Positions 13,804-26,447 of a DNA stretch of 64,000 nucleotides are shown one piece after another. Positions within the stretch are counted from its first letter, which is position 1; the number at the start of each line of letters is the position of its first letter. Under the pieces are notes generated by a model. It saw only the letters and a program-made list of their open reading frames with translations. It was not told the DNA's origin and searched no databases. Origin of the DNA: Climacium dendroides (Eukaryota; Streptophyta; Bryopsida; Hypnales; Climaciaceae). The stretch is taken from assembly GCA_950106755.1 (NCBI GenBank), contig OX467083.1, positions 20,951,029-21,015,028 on the forward strand, given 5' to 3'. The position numbers and the translations under genes were made by a program.

Positions 13804-13853
<50 letters not shown>
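13804..13853. repeat. (TA)25 microsatellite
   Basis: Uninterrupted TA run of about 50 bp. Confidence 0.95.
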
Positions 13854-13860
<7 letters not shown>

Positions 13861-14719
13861 TTAGAAGCTCATAATCAATTGCATCAACTTCCAAATCATA
13901 ATTTGATCTTTGATGTGGTTATTTTTCCTCTCTTTTCTATTAGTATACTTCACTACTTTCTTTTAAGCTTCCTTATAGATCCATTAAACTTCTAAAGAGA
14001 TCACTTTGCTATAAGTAAGAATCTTTGAATGACCTTTGGTCTTGAACTATGCAAGACCTCCTCCTTTCACACAAAATTCCAAGGATGAACATTAGCATTT
14101 AGACTATCTCACAAAGGACTCTCTATCATCCATTAGACACTAAGTGTTTGCAACGACATTACAAGCTTAAGAAAATTCAATCACAAAAGGCACATGAAAA
14201 AAAAAGGTGGAAGTAGAGGAAATGGATTAGAGACTCACAGAAAAGGAGATGTTAAATTCAAAGAAGTTGCTGAAAATTGTCAACAAATCTGAACCACTTC
14301 TTGCCTTATCAAATTTAGTGCAACTTTTTAATGATTAACCTCAAGTGTAAGGACATTGTGAACCCAGAAGGTCTGATGGATGACTTTATTGTTAATTGTA
14401 GTAATAAAGAATGCACCCATTGGTCCAATAATTGGTGACTACCTTGGTCACAATTGCTGCATGATCCTTCCCCAGTTAAAAAAACATCTTCAATGAGTAA
14501 TTTTACAGTTTTTGAATTCACGTGTATTTTCACAATGTTACAGTGAAACATGACAAAGACATAGTCAAGCAGCTCAACCAAAGTTTTTGAGCTCCCTCTC
14601 ATCACTAGCTTACCATCAGCCAAGCGGCCCAAGCTGGAGCTTAGAAATAGTCCAGCCTGGGTAATGTGGTGGATTGCTCAAATTCTTTCATTTTGTTTGC
14701 TTGCTTCCTAAATGTACAG

Positions 14720-14935
14720 ATACGGAAATTTCATTAAATGGCAAATTCAGATCATCCTTACGCTATTTTCAGATGAACTGTAAAAGTGCCATGTAGGACA
14801 AGTGTACATTTCAGACTGCGCAATCTAAACCATGAAAGTGTTATGTAAGACAGGTGTAGATTTCAGACCATGCAATCTAAACCGTAAAAAGTGCCAAAGT
14901 TGTGGAATGACGCCATTTTAACAAAATTCCCCCAT
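14720..14935. mobile_element. MITE, ATGGGGAATTTC family, most diverged copy
   Basis: The left end 'atacggaaatttcattaaat' and right end 'gccattttaacaaaattccc' plus 'ccat' match the TIR of the copies at 23,397 and 40,709. The middle holds paired segments ('tgtacatttcagactg.gcaatctaaacc') also found in the 23.4-kb copy. Flanks are ACAG (left) and ACAA (right), a near match to a 4-bp target duplication. Confidence 0.65.
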
Positions 14936-15872
14936 ACAATACTTATATAACATCAACCACTTTTATGGCTGGGTGAGTTATTTCTCATAAAAGATTTACA
15001 ACTTCACTTCACCTAACTCCACACTGTGACCTCACGAACTCGGTCAAAACCAAGAGCATAATTATGAGCTGGAACGGTCTCCCTAACGGAGGTTCGTTTG
15101 CAAGGGAGGTGATGTATAGAAAGATAAATATTGCTAATTATGTGATGTCCACTGTGCACATCAACCTTTCAAAACGGGGCTACCACGATGTGCAATTAAT
15201 TTCCGGAACAAGCGAACTTCATCATATATTTACTATAGTCTACATCAGCAATTATTGTCAGTGCCATGCAGGCCACTGGTCCCTCCTAAAAAACTTACCA
15301 CGCAGCAATAACTAGGGTGATCTGAATTGAAGTAGACTGAGGTTTCCATTAACCATAGCTAAAGTAATTCACTAGAGGCACAATTGATCGATCGACCAGG
15401 CATACAGGTGAACTTTGATTCGTGCTATGTGCATGTGGAAACTCTTAATCTATAGACATTTAATTCGGGTTTTTTGCAACTGATTTTTAGCTTAACGAAA
15501 AGAAATGTGCTTGCCAAGAAGGCGCAACTTACTTTCTTGCTACATTGTTGCAGGGAATTGGAAGGTTCAAAGTTCACCTGTATAAGCTTATATGGTGAAC
15601 GCATGGAACCCCTGTGTGGTGAATGGAGACTAGTATACATTACATCATTCTGAATTGAAATTGTCGCGCATTCAATTCATATTCAAATGATCTGAAGACA
15701 GCTAGTGTATCAATAAGTCCGTCGCTAATACTATAAAGTTGTATTGCATATTCCACAGGCTGCCATGATTGAATCTGCCTACTTCGAACGGTAAGCGTGA
15801 CCAGAAGATCGATCCAGTTAGCTAAGCCAACTTATATCCACTCCCTAAGCCAAGCCATTACGGTAACCGCGT
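14936..15872. other. Transition from AT-rich DNA to a gene island, no gene recognised
   Basis: Base composition becomes balanced. Open frames on both strands overlap and resemble no known protein. It is probably the upstream region of the peptide gene at 16,321. Confidence 0.4.
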
Positions 15873-15900
15873 CCAATCATGCAGCCATCGATCTATATAT
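15873..15900 (+). promoter_or_regulatory. Possible CCAAT and TATA elements for the 16,321 gene
   Basis: CCAAT at 15,873-15,877 is followed by TATATAT at 15,894-15,900. Transcription would start near 15,930, about 390 bp before the ATG. Other start sites or a leader intron cannot be excluded. Confidence 0.3.
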
Positions 15901-16032
15901 CTCACAACCAGGCAAGCTTCATTCTCAGCTTCACTACAATTTGTCTAGTAGATCAATGGATCAATAGAGTGTCGCAACACGTACCTAGTTCAGTGGAAGC
16001 TAGCACCACGGGATCGATACAAGCTAGAAATA

Positions 16033-16267
16033 TCTCAGATTTCAGTGCAAGCTACGCGCGCACCATTGTCTTCACCGAGTGAGCTAGATTGGATTGCTCA
16101 AACCCATTAATCACTAGCTGTGGTGGGTGATCGAATCCTTAGATCATCCTCAGAAACTTAATTTGATATTTCGATCGATCGAGTTCTCTCAGATTTCAGT
16201 GCAAGTTAAGTGGCATTAGTTAATAGAATTGTCTGCGTGAGCTAGACTGGTGAGTGATCGAATCCTT
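16033..16267. repeat. Tandem duplication in the upstream leader
   Basis: 'tctcagatttcagtgcaag' occurs at 16,033 and 16,187. 'gtgagctaga.tgg' and 'gtgatcgaatcctt' follow in both copies (about 16,079-16,140 and 16,237-16,267). The second copy is shortened. GATCGATCGA words flank both. Confidence 0.7.
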
Positions 16268-16320
16268 CGATAGTTTTCACAAAGGTTTACCCGATCGATC
16301 GAGATCAACATTATTACAAG

Positions 16321-16563
16321 ATGGCGAAGCAGCACATGGTGGCAGTGGTGGTGATGATGGTGTTACTCTGTGTGTGCACGACTTCTGTGCAAGTGAGTGC
16401 TCAAAGCTGGCCTGCGTCTGCGCCTTACACACGAGGCTATGAGTATGCGTCTCCACCAGCTTCTGCTCCTGCAGCATTGCCTCTGGCTTATGCACCCAGT
16501 GTTGATCCTCCTAGCGGAAGCCCCGTCTCCGCAGAGCTCGTAAATTTTTTTGGGACGCCTTAG
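16321..16563 (+). CDS. Arabinogalactan-like secreted peptide
   Basis: An 80-residue protein with a basic-hydrophobic N-terminus (MAKQ, then a Val/Met/Leu-rich core to about residue 22). A probable signal-peptidase site lies near VSA-QSW (about residues 27-28). The mature part of about 53 residues is rich in Pro, Ala and Ser, with Ala-Pro and Ser-Pro pairs, as in arabinogalactan peptides whose hydroxyprolines are glycosylated at the cell surface. Unlike classical AG-peptides there is no hydrophobic C-terminal tail for a GPI anchor; the end is NFFGTP. A possible splice donor (CTC|GTAAAT) just before the stop means a spliced form with another C-terminus cannot be excluded. The paralogue at 19,765-19,986, on the opposite strand, shares the MAKQ..MVAV start and the GYE..P segment. 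The ATG chosen is the first codon of the signal peptide. Family assignment rests on composition, since such peptides align poorly. Confidence 0.65.
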   Translation: MAKQHMVAVVVMMVLLCVCTTSVQVSAQSWPASAPYTRGYEYASPPASAPAALPLAYAPSVDPPSGSPVSAELVNFFGTP

Positions 16564-19500
16564 CTGGCTTACTGAATCTCGATCAGTCTCTTTTTGCCAG
16601 GTTTTTGAATTCCAAGATCCTTCGGCGTAATAGTGGAGATGATCAGAGAGCAGCATCAGTAGATTGCGGAACAAGCACTTGGAAATTCGGGATACATCAT
16701 TCATAAGCTAGCTGGAACGGGGTCGGATTCGTCGTAATAATGCTGTTGCAATCAATGTGGTAGAAGACATTGATAAGTATGTCGATTCTATCGATGAGTA
16801 CCAATGTCGTAAGAATCCTGTCTTAGTTTGTTGTTGACTGTTCAAGATAATATTGTGTTTTTCTCATGGCTAGTTATGAGAGTTGGGCCATGGATAGGAT
16901 AGCGAAGTCAGATCTAGGGAGCAGTACTTAAAAGCTTTGGGGTCTTCATGAGATCTGTGAACATGCTTGCAAGGGAAGGCTCCAGCCGTCTCTCGATCGA
17001 TGGTCGAAGATGTCTCCCGAATGTAATAAGAAATCCCTCACTGAGACTGGTTGAGACTCTCAGACGGGAAAATTAAATAATCCAGTTAGTTGCAATGGAT
17101 TCATGTTTCCTTTCATCGAGTAATGTAATTTGCTGTTGAAGTGCTTGTTTGAAGAATTTAAGACGACGAAATTTGGGCCTCCTGATCTTTTCTAGCAGTT
17201 TTGAACTGGTCAGATAGGGACTGAACTCGTGTCTTCTTTATGTTAAAAAATGTTGATTCTTTGACTAACTCATGAAACGGTCTTCACTGGTTCTGGTTCC
17301 TAAAATTTGGTCCCATCTGATAATAATAATAAAGTAGCTCTCAGATTACAGTTTGGCCACCTCAGCAATTAATGGCTTGATGTGGAGTTCCTCATTCTGC
17401 AAATTTAAGCGTCAAGTTCACGGAACATGAGTGAGAGCTCAGAGTTACAGTCTGTGAATCGGTGTCACTTCAAATTAATGTATTCTTGGGCAGGGCATTG
17501 ACTTATCTGTGAGAACGTAATGGAGAAACTTGGTTGATGTATAGCAGCTTGAATATTTTGGAATTGCTGTGCATTGTGGGAACTGATCTATGTAATTATT
17601 GAATGAACGTGGATAGATTGCTAGCTGCTTAAGTGAAACGCTAAATTGATTTTGTTGTTTGATCCTTTATTAAACTGTGACTAATTTTGTAACTTTGAGC
17701 ATGATGATAATTATTTTTCGTTACTTTATAGAGATTTTTTTTTAACATGAAAGATGCACATATGGATGCATTCTACATATGTATGCAATCAAAATTTTAA
17801 AAGTCATCACCAATGTTATTCAATCAATTATCAAAAAAAATTATGAATATTAAAAGGAAACAATTCACCAATAATGGAGTTTTGTTTTTTTGAAACTAAA
17901 ATTTGGTATGCTTGATTGAGATTGTGTAACAACTGAATGTTGATTATCAAGACAAAAAAATGCCAATTGTATCTATTTTGTATAAATTTTTTTGAATTTC
18001 ACAATTAGGTGTCAATAACATGGTTGTGTGCAATATCCTTCTGAGAAGAATGTTGTCCCTTGAGTTGTAGTAATGGTTGAGTGGATGACAATTTTTTTTG
18101 AAATAATAGTGACATACATCATGGTGTAATTGATATACTCCTTGAACTCACACCAAGAAAAAATTGATTGAAAAAGTTCAAAAGTGGTGTATTTTGAGCT
18201 TCCAAGATGCTATCTTCAAAGTGTCACAAAAATTACAATTTTAACAATTTTGAAAAAAAATTAAAACAAAGTAAAAAGTAGATTATTGGAACTACATTTT
18301 CTTCATTAAACTTTAAAACATTTAGCAAGTCATATGCTTGCAACGTACTCTTGACAGCAAGTTCAACCTAAATGTATAAACAAACGATTGAATTGCTGTT
18401 GGTTTTGGAGGGTCCGAGTCCTTAAAAAACATCAATTTCGTTACCTTGCTGCAAAAATTTCGTTACGTTGCGGTTCGAAATTGTGATATCCAGCTGCACA
18501 AAGCTCAAAAACTAGGAGTGTCTGGCATAGATTTCGGTTTCCAGGCACCCGTCTGGAAAACTCTGCTAATGCAGTGATCGATTTTCCGCCATAATAATAT
18601 AGAACTGCCGTTCTCATCAAGTCTTTAGTATATATATATCCTCTACCTTTGGTTTCTACTACTTGCGATGCGACTCCTGCACATATAAACGGTGTTTATC
18701 ATATTCAATCCCGCAGAATCTCGACTAGATCCCGCTGCTACCCAAACAAACAACTTCAGTTTCGTTAAATTGGGGGAATTCCACTACTCTGGCGGCCTCA
18801 AACGAAAACCTAATTATTCCGATCCTAGATTTTGAATCTTTCTGTAGATGAGTTTCACAATTATTGGAACCCAGAATCTCGCCAATCCAACGAAGAATCT
18901 CGCCAATTCAACGAAATTGAAGATTATTTCACACTTGTGTTCGATACATACGTTCTCAGAAGAGCCTGATCATAAATCCAGTGAGAATCGATTCATTACA
19001 ATATTCCCACTTCTCTCTAAAACTTTTTGAATGTTCGGCGTCCACAACTTCAGTTGGAATATTGTACAGTAACCTTGTCGTCCACTCACGCATCCCTGCC
19101 ACTGGAGGGACGACATTCTTTATGGCAGGGTAGTGTACAACTTCCAAAACTTCCTCTTCGGTGTGTTATTAAAATACTGAATATCCCGCTGAAAGGTATC
19201 CTCTAAGTAGCTTCGTATCCGTCAACAGCTGAGTCGCAGAAGTACGTGCACCCAGCACGAGATTCAAGTACAGTAGAAGTAACACGTTGATGAATCAAGC
19301 TGCACCTGGCATTTCTAAAAACACATGCATAGCATACATAACATATTTGTTTCCACATAATCAATACATTGGTAAATTCCCAAAACACAAAATTCCAAAC
19401 GCACAATTCCAAAAGATCGAAGCTGCTTTAACTCCAACCAAATTTTTTCATGCATTTCTCTGAAATGTGAACACAAATCACATGTCTCAGCTAGCACTTA

Positions 19501-19764
19501 TTTGAGCTGCCTGGCACAGCTAGATTCACTACACGTCCTCTATCTCGAGGCTTATTTCAATCGGTTTCCGGGCAGAATTCAGAAACTAGTCATCAATCAT
19601 TAATTGCCGAGCTCCACGCATGCACCGCTCTACTACACTCTCACCCTAGCAGCAAAAATTGCGCTTCTGGAAAGAACTCGCCATCTCTTCTCCCATCCAT
19701 CACAATTTTCGAACCACAAATACATGTCTTTGAAGTTCTACCGACACTCTGCATCGATCCCGAA
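16564..19764. other. Spacer between the convergent peptide genes
   Basis: The first kilobase is balanced in composition and probably includes the 3' UTR of the upstream gene. About 17,680-18,340 is AT-rich. At 18,400-19,500 composition is balanced again, but only short unrelated frames are present. One, minus strand 18,956-19,147, has a protein-like composition but no family I recognise. Confidence 0.4.
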
Positions 19765-19986
19765 TCAAATGCCTGCCACAGGTCCCGGAGCTTCAACTGG
19801 CGCGTAAGTGGGGGCGTAAATAGGCGATCCCTCAGGAGCCTCATATGGAGCTGGCACTGGCTCGTAGCCTGTGGAAGGCTCAGGAGCAGGCGAGCTTTGG
19901 GCGCTCACTTGCACCGACACCGATGACATGCACACACACAACAGCAGCACCACCATCACTGCCACCATCTGCTGCTGCTTCGCCAT
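19765..19986 (-). CDS. Arabinogalactan-like secreted peptide, paralogue
   Basis: A 73-residue protein starting MAKQQQMVAV with a strong hydrophobic signal core (Val/Leu/Cys/Met) and a cleavage context VSA-QSS near residue 30. The mature part is a short Pro/Ala/Glu/Ser/Tyr-rich chain with repeated APxxAP-type pairs, typical of sites for proline hydroxylation and arabinogalactan addition. There is no C-terminal hydrophobic GPI signal; the protein ends GPVAGI. An in-frame ATG 11 codons upstream (at 20,019) gives a worse signal peptide, so I start at 19,986, which also matches the paralogue at 16,321. The two genes face each other across 3.2 kb, as expected of an inverted duplication. TATTTAAATA at 20,327-20,336 is a plausible promoter. 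Confidence 0.65.
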   Translation of the reverse strand: MAKQQQMVAVMVVLLLCVCMSSVSVQVSAQSSPAPEPSTGYEPVPAPYEAPEGSPIYAPTYAPVEAPGPVAGI

Positions 19987-20326
19987 TCTGTAACAAAGAA
20001 TACAAACCGACCGTCTCACTGACTACAAGAGCCTCCAACCTCAGCTCTGTCGATCACTACAGAATGACGAATTCCCCTGGCACTGGCACTGGCACTGTAC
20101 CAGCTAGATCGAATTGATGCGAGTCTGAACTCTGCTCTTGTTCCGGACGGTGGTGTCACACTCTCTTGATCTACTCTAGAGCCCCGTCTAGAGAGCGTGA
20201 TGTAGTGAAGGTGAATGTCGACGGGAGCTTGAAGTTGGGGAGGTGACTACGGTGAGAGTGGAGCCTGTTTGTGAGATGGGAAGGGAAGGAATTTGTACTA
20301 CTGGAATGCGAATGGCTACTGGAGAG

Positions 20327-20336
20327 TATTTAAATA
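20327..20336 (-). promoter_or_regulatory. Probable TATA box of the 19,986 gene
   Basis: On the minus strand GCTATTTAAATACT lies about 340 bp before the ATG, giving a leader of roughly 310 bp. It is the clearest TATA-like word upstream of this gene. Confidence 0.45.
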
Positions 20337-23300
20337 GCGTGACCTCTGTGTCATCGCCGTTCACTTCGAGGTGAGGGTAAGCCCATTCAATCATGCCAGC
20401 CTAACCTGAGGCATGTGATACAGTAGTTGCAGCCTTGACACAATTCTAACGTGTCACAGGTGGACTTCCATTCAGCTAGCAACTGCCTGAGTGGGGTCTC
20501 TAAATAGAAAGTTGGAGGTAGCAAGATGATCACCCATTTCGCACCACTCAAAGCAATTTAGCCTGGAGGAAAAAATTTCCCCATGTAGTGAGATAGATTT
20601 AAGAAGAATTTCATAATTTTTTGACATTTTTCCCTCGAAACCAAATTTATCATGAATTTTTTTTTCACAAAGATTTTATTTGTTCCATTCTTGACACATA
20701 GGGAAAACAATTTTCAACCATAGGCTGGTTACAAAATCGAAAATCGATGTAAGTGATCATTGTGACTTTCATTGTATGCTTTCAATGTACACCTCCCAAA
20801 CATTTCATTGTGCTCAAGTTGTATATGAATTGTCACTTGTAGCATGGCTAATCAGAAATTAAGCAGCGTAAGCTACGAGAATGGAAGGATGGTCGAAAAT
20901 GGGTGATCTCCTTTAGTCATTGTATAGTAATGAGGCAACGATACTCCGCATCTTGGCCTGTTGGGGAGGTATAATACTTTGCTAGATATACTTCCAGAGA
21001 TGAACTTATCAGTTAATTTAAGGATTGGGGTTGGTTGAGGGACCATATAAGACAATTTTATTCATTGTGGGTGTTCCCTTTTCAGAGATGACAAAGAAAC
21101 CCAAGCTCCCTCATTGGTAAAACACTATTAAGGGATGCCATTAATTTCTTTCATAAATTTAGATATCAATTCTATGAAAGGCAATAGACAAAAGCAAAAA
21201 TGTGGTTGTGAGATAATTGGAAGTAAAGATAACCCCATACTTTTATTAGGTGAAAATCAAGTTTTAATATATATTGTTTAGCATTTGTAGTGATTATTGT
21301 TTCCTACGAGTTTTATTGCCTATAGTAATTCTTTCTTTCATTACAACTATGAGAAGTCAAGAACTACAAAAGAGATAAAGAAACAATAACTTAAAAAAGC
21401 AAGGCATGTAACTTTTGCTCCCATATCCATAACAATATTCAACAATTAAGTCAGGGTATCATTTGAGTTACTTAATGCAATAAGAAATAATTCAAAGTTA
21501 ACCAGAGAAAAAAACCAAATACTATTGTGATTACACTGTTAACATCTCTATCTCTCTACATAGTCCATTTCAGTACACTAAATAGTGAAATTAGGTTGCC
21601 TTACTCAGGAGAGTTACCTCATGACTCACCACTTGTCCAGATGGAGGCACAAGCAATTCTCTAAACCCGAGTCATAAACCAGTGCACCAACCCATGCAAC
21701 ACACATGGTTCCTACATTGTTGCATCCATCTATACTAACTATACATATTTATAGTGTGGAATGTCGAGAATTTAGTGTGGGGCAACCTAATTTCACTATT
21801 TAGTGTAGTTTCTTGATGGTTTATTTCTTGAGTTCTAAATTTGGTCAACTCGTCAATGTGTTAATTGGACAATTGCCCTAAAGATTTGACCTTCTTCTTG
21901 ACTTACCATCACACATAACAAATGACAAAATCATTCTACAGTACTACTGTACTTCTTTCCCAGTTGACTGGCGAATATCGAGAGCTCTGAATAATGGCCT
22001 CCGTCAAGCCCGCCGTCAAGCTTGTATCCCAAGCGTCTAATAATCCAGGAATACGCTACTTCCCAGAACTGGGTTTCCGTTTAACTCAAACAAAACCTCG
22101 AGACTGAGCACAAGTTTCCCATACCGTACCTTTCCAAAAGCCATGCCGCATCGCAATTATTGACAGTCTAATGATTTGATTTCAACTCCGACTATCTGCA
22201 TCATTCAGTTACCCATCGATACAGTAATTCCGCACAGCCATTGATCGAAAGGCGCGTCACCTGCACAGCGAAGCTCCCCCAACTTACAGTCTGCAGCAGA
22301 TCTAACTAGTTTCCTAATGCGGGTATCTTGACATGATTCTCGGAGGGATCAGCCAGGTAGTGGCCGTGCCATCTGTGGAGTGAAGCTCACTTTAAACTTA
22401 TTGGAACGGAAGAGAAGGAAAACGAAACCAATTAAAGCAGTCAACACTGACTTTGAATCCGTCGTCTCCACGAATATGCTCCACTTTGCATCGAAACTCG
22501 AAAGCCGTGTAATCACTTGCAAGTAAGTCCGTCCGTCGCTGCCTTCCTTCGCATGCCCAGGTGGGTTGCATGCTAGCTAAGCTTTAGATTAGCGTAGCCC
22601 ATGATATCTGGCCAAGGAATTGGCACTGGTGACGTACAACGGGTTCTGTGCCAAGGAGTCAGGCACGTAAGGTAAACCAGCCTATGACAGTCCAAATGCC
22701 ATCACACGCAAATTTTTTACACGCAAATTTTTTTCTCTAGTGATGCACATTTCAAAAACTGGAATGTACACCATTGGTACAATTTTGCCTGTGATGAGAT
22801 GGCTCCCATTTGGGCAGAGTTAAGGTAGGAGCACCCATAACCGTCAAAATAAGCAATTCAGTAGAGTTAAAAGGCATCTTTTTCTAGAACAAATATTTTT
22901 GCAATATTAGCAATTGAAAATCATGAATTTTCAAAAAAAAGAAAAGAATTTTTGAACAAGGCATCTAATTTCTATGAATTTTCAAAGTAGAACTCACTAG
23001 GGCACCCTATACCGCACTCTAGTAAATCTACCTTGATTCTCACAACAAAATCTAAAAAATTCAAAGTTTACCAATCAAAATTAAGAATGGGTGATAGTTT
23101 CAAGGTACTCTTGGAGACAATTTAAGGGCGCCAATTATGGATACAATACGGTTATGGATGTTGCTACCTTACCTTATGGGCACGGAGGCTCGGCTCGACT
23201 CGATATCGAGCGTGTTCCCCAAAATGTGGTTTACAAGCCATCCAGAGAATAAACAGATGTCTCTTGCAAAATGTCCAACAATGAGGTTAATTGAAATCAG

Positions 23301-23396
23301 GTGGGGTTATGTGGTAGATTTACAAATTCAAAATTAATTGTTTACAATTTTTATTGTTATGTTTGAATGATAAATCTTGAAGTCTACCCAACTTTG
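20337..23396. other. Spacer, no gene recognised
   Basis: It contains the TA-flanked MITE at 21,576-21,805. About 21,950-22,700 is balanced in composition and includes an ATG at 21,992 opening a frame of only 37 codons; I could not join it to further exons. 22,690-23,000 is AT-rich. Confidence 0.45.
21576..21805. mobile_element. TA-flanked MITE, CACTAAATAGTG family
   Basis: Ends are CACTAAATAGTGAAATTAGG and its reverse complement CCTAATTTCACTATTTAGTG, each flanked by TA. A TA target duplication suggests Tc1/mariner-type mobilisation (inference). A second copy at 37,541-38,010 shares the interior ('gttacctcatgactcaccac', 'catgcaacacacatgg') and is interrupted by another MITE. Non-coding. Confidence 0.75.
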
Positions 23397-23669
23397 ATGG
23401 GGAATTTCATTAAAATGGCCCCATTCTGCAACATTCATTTGGCAGTTTTTATAGTTCAGACTAAGTGGTTTGAAATATACAACAATCCTAGATGTATGAA
23501 TCTACATTCATTCTAGATGAAACTTTTTCAGTTCAAATTGAATAATCTGAAATCTATATCAGTCCTAAATTTCTGAAATTTGTACCTTCCTAGATGGCAC
23601 TTTTAAAATTCAAACTGGGTGGTTTAAAAGTGGCACATGGAATACCACCATTTTAATGAAATTCCCCAT
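23397..23669. mobile_element. MITE, ATGGGGAATTTC family, intact copy with 4-bp duplication
   Basis: It starts ATGGGGAATTTCATTAAAAT and ends with the reverse complement. The exact flanks are TTTG on both sides (23,393-23,396 and 23,670-23,673), a 4-bp target-site duplication. The interior carries repeated words shared with 14,720-14,935 and 40,709-41,003. Non-coding. Confidence 0.8.
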
Positions 23670-26447
23670 TTTGGTTGTAGTTTGTCTTCACAATTAGTTG
23701 ATGACATTAGTTTTCCAAAGTCATATTTTTTAAAAAATTTGCTAGTCATTGTAACAAAATTCATTAGTCATTGTAAAATTTTATGAAAATTTATTACTAT
23801 ATTTGTTCTAGTTTTCATAAAAATTTACAATGACAACAAATTTGAATCCTCACTAATAAGATAAATCAATGTAGCTATTTGATTGACTAGAAATCTAGCA
23901 TAATTAGGAAAAATTTACTAATTTATAACAATCTTCAACAAAAAAAATTCAAAGGGGACTTGGACAGTTATTAAAGGTTGCAGTAATTAACTTTGTTGAT
24001 ATGACATTTGCCAAACCGCCATACAATTGGTTGTTAGCTTTCTTTTCCTTTTCCAAATTAGCATGCAAATTAGTTAAAAATTACAGAACAAATAAAAGTT
24101 AGTTGCATAAATCTTTAAAGGACATTTTGAATCTACACAATTGGTCGTTAACTTCCTATTCCATATCCAAATTAGTCTAAAGTTGAAAAATGAACAAAAA
24201 CCTAATTACACTAATCCTTAAAGGACATTTTTTTATCATACACAAGTTGCCCAAAGCCCCCAAATTGATTTTCAAAAATCTTTATGACATTTGCATCATG
24301 AAGCTTGCTCACAAGACCAATCAATGATGGTCTTCCACCCTCCAAAAGGGGACAATGGCAAACTCAAAGCTCCTATTCAAAAATTGTGGTACACTTTCCT
24401 ATGCAAGAATCATACATTCAAATTATGATTTAGAACCCAAAACTTAACATGATAGACAAATTGTGATTTGGAACCTAAAACTTAACATGATAGATAAATT
24501 GTGATTTGGAACCCAAAACTTAACATGATAGATAAATTGATTTGGAACCCAAAATTTAGCATGATAGATTTGTTGTGTTGGAGACAAAGAGAATGATATG
24601 AAGTTGGTGTGTAGTTAAGTATTGGAGATGCTATCTTGAAGATTCTTTGAAAATTAAGCCCCTCAAGCAAGGTTTGTCCTTTAATCCTAGAGCGTCTGGA
24701 CTCTTCTCCAAAATTGACAATTTGGAGAAAATCATTATAAAGTGCTACTTGGAAGAATATTTTAGAAGTGATATACAAAGCAAAGTTGTAGATTTTGAAT
24801 TTTAGATTCCATCTACATGGTTAGATTCACCAATGTTGTCACCAATATTTTTCTATAAATTTGGAAAGGAAAATTTCAAAATTCCTTCAAAATTTGATTA
24901 CAGGCAAAATATTATCATTTTTTGAACAAAACTTATTGGAATGGATTCAAAATGAGGTTCTCTTGACTTGGTGATTTTTTAAAATTTTTATATTCTTTAC
25001 ATCTATGACCCTCATTTTTGCAAACCTAATTTTGAACTAGAGTCAATGCAATTTGACCACTTGACACACTTCCATATTTGTAATTTTAGAAAAATTTGTA
25101 TTCTTGTAACACCAAATCCAACCTTTAGATATGACAAGAACTTGATAAAGTATCACCAAAATTTAGGATGACTTTCATCCAAGCAGGAATGAGACAAAAA
25201 CAAGAACTTCAATCTATTCATCATCCAAAAAATGGACGTCGGAGCACTCCAGGGTTAAGGGTAACCTATGAAACCAGGGATTTTTTTTCTGGCGTTTAAA
25301 CACCAGTTCTGACATAAAGAAACGAATACCCTGATGTCCCTCCAAATATAATGCAATGGCATGCTGCCAGGAACACAAGTTCTACAGTAAAAAATAAACG
25401 CTGTATGAAACATGTTCATTGAATTTTGAGTTATTGAGTTGTCCTTCCTTTTGACTCTCATGGGATTGAACAACAACCGATCTACTTGTAGTGTTATGCT
25501 GCTATGCAAAAATATATTTCAAAAGTTCAAAGTAGTTAAGGTGCAAACATCCCAGGTTATCTACTTTCACGGGAATCTTTCATTCCTTGAATCTTGCAAG
25601 TCCAAATCTACGGCTACCTACTTTCACAGGAATAAATGCTCTGCAAGTCAATATTCCAACGTTTGCGACGGTTTTGAAGTTGCACCTTGCAAACAGTGAA
25701 CACAACTGAATGAAAGGATGAGCCAATTAGATGGACGGAAGCCTTACCGTGTAATAGTTAACCTTTTCCACCCTTATCGTGGGGGGGTACAGTATACACA
25801 TGCTTAGCAACTACTCCTTCCTGATGTCGCAAACACTCATAATGTCAGGTCCAAATTTCGAGGCAACAGTGTCACTCTCTTTGGCTCATAAGAAAACCAC
25901 TCAAATTCAGAAGTCTTTTACTCAATGTGAGCCATTGAGGGCCCTTCGATCAATCAAAAACTACAGATTTGGACATTCAGGATTCAAGGAATGAACTGAC
26001 ATTATTTCCAAAAAACTTCTTAGGCTTCCTAGTTCTCGCAGGCTATCTGGTCCATAATGATGAATAGTTCCTACAAACGAAGTAAATCATGTAACTAATG
26101 TGTCTGATTGATGGGCGTTTTTAATTATGGATGTTTAGTATATTAGTGGAATGAAAGGATTCTCTGACCTGAATCATCTTTTTCTATGAACAGAAATGTC
26201 GGCATCTGAAATACTAACCACTGCTTATCAAGTCTGAATCCACCAAAATCGGGTTGAAGCTCTTTCTTGAAAAAAGTACAGATGAGAATGGATAAACCGA
26301 TATGGCTGCTGGGGATCCTACCCAAGATCTCTACGGTCCTACACGGAATTCACGACACTGAACCCGAGCCACATCACACCTAAAAAGATCTCAAATTGAA
26401 AACTGTTTACAAGAATATGCAAAATCTGCCACATTACTGCACCCTCG
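23670..26447. other. Spacer, no gene recognised
   Basis: AT-rich to about 25,200, with a 38-bp tandem repeat at 24,424-24,570. 25,215-25,260 resembles the end of a TTAA-type element ('ccagggttaaggg'). 25,260-26,440 is more balanced; its frames are short and unconvincing, and part of it is probably the 3' side of the SmF gene. Confidence 0.45.
24424..24570. repeat. 38-bp tandem repeat, about 3.5 copies
   Basis: 'cttaacatgatagayaaatt' recurs at 24,443, 24,481 and 24,519, with a diverged fourth start at 24,555. Between them is 'gtgatttggaacccaaaa'. Confidence 0.85.

Larger units (their letters stand above)
10857..14719. other. Very AT-rich spacer, no gene recognised
   Basis: It holds one foldback element (11,442-11,708) and a TA microsatellite (13,804-13,853). 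A 105-codon minus-strand open frame at 14,315-14,632 has mixed composition but matches nothing I recognise. About 14,075-14,155 is a decayed reverse fragment of the 235-bp TTAA class. Confidence 0.5.

Noticed and set aside
18956..19147. 63-codon minus-strand frame with protein-like composition
   Set aside because: It is short, has no start context or partner exon, and matches no family I know.
21992..22105. ATG-started 37-codon frame (MASVKPAVKLVSQ)
   Set aside because: It resembles an N-terminal targeting region, but no continuation could be spliced to it with confidence.
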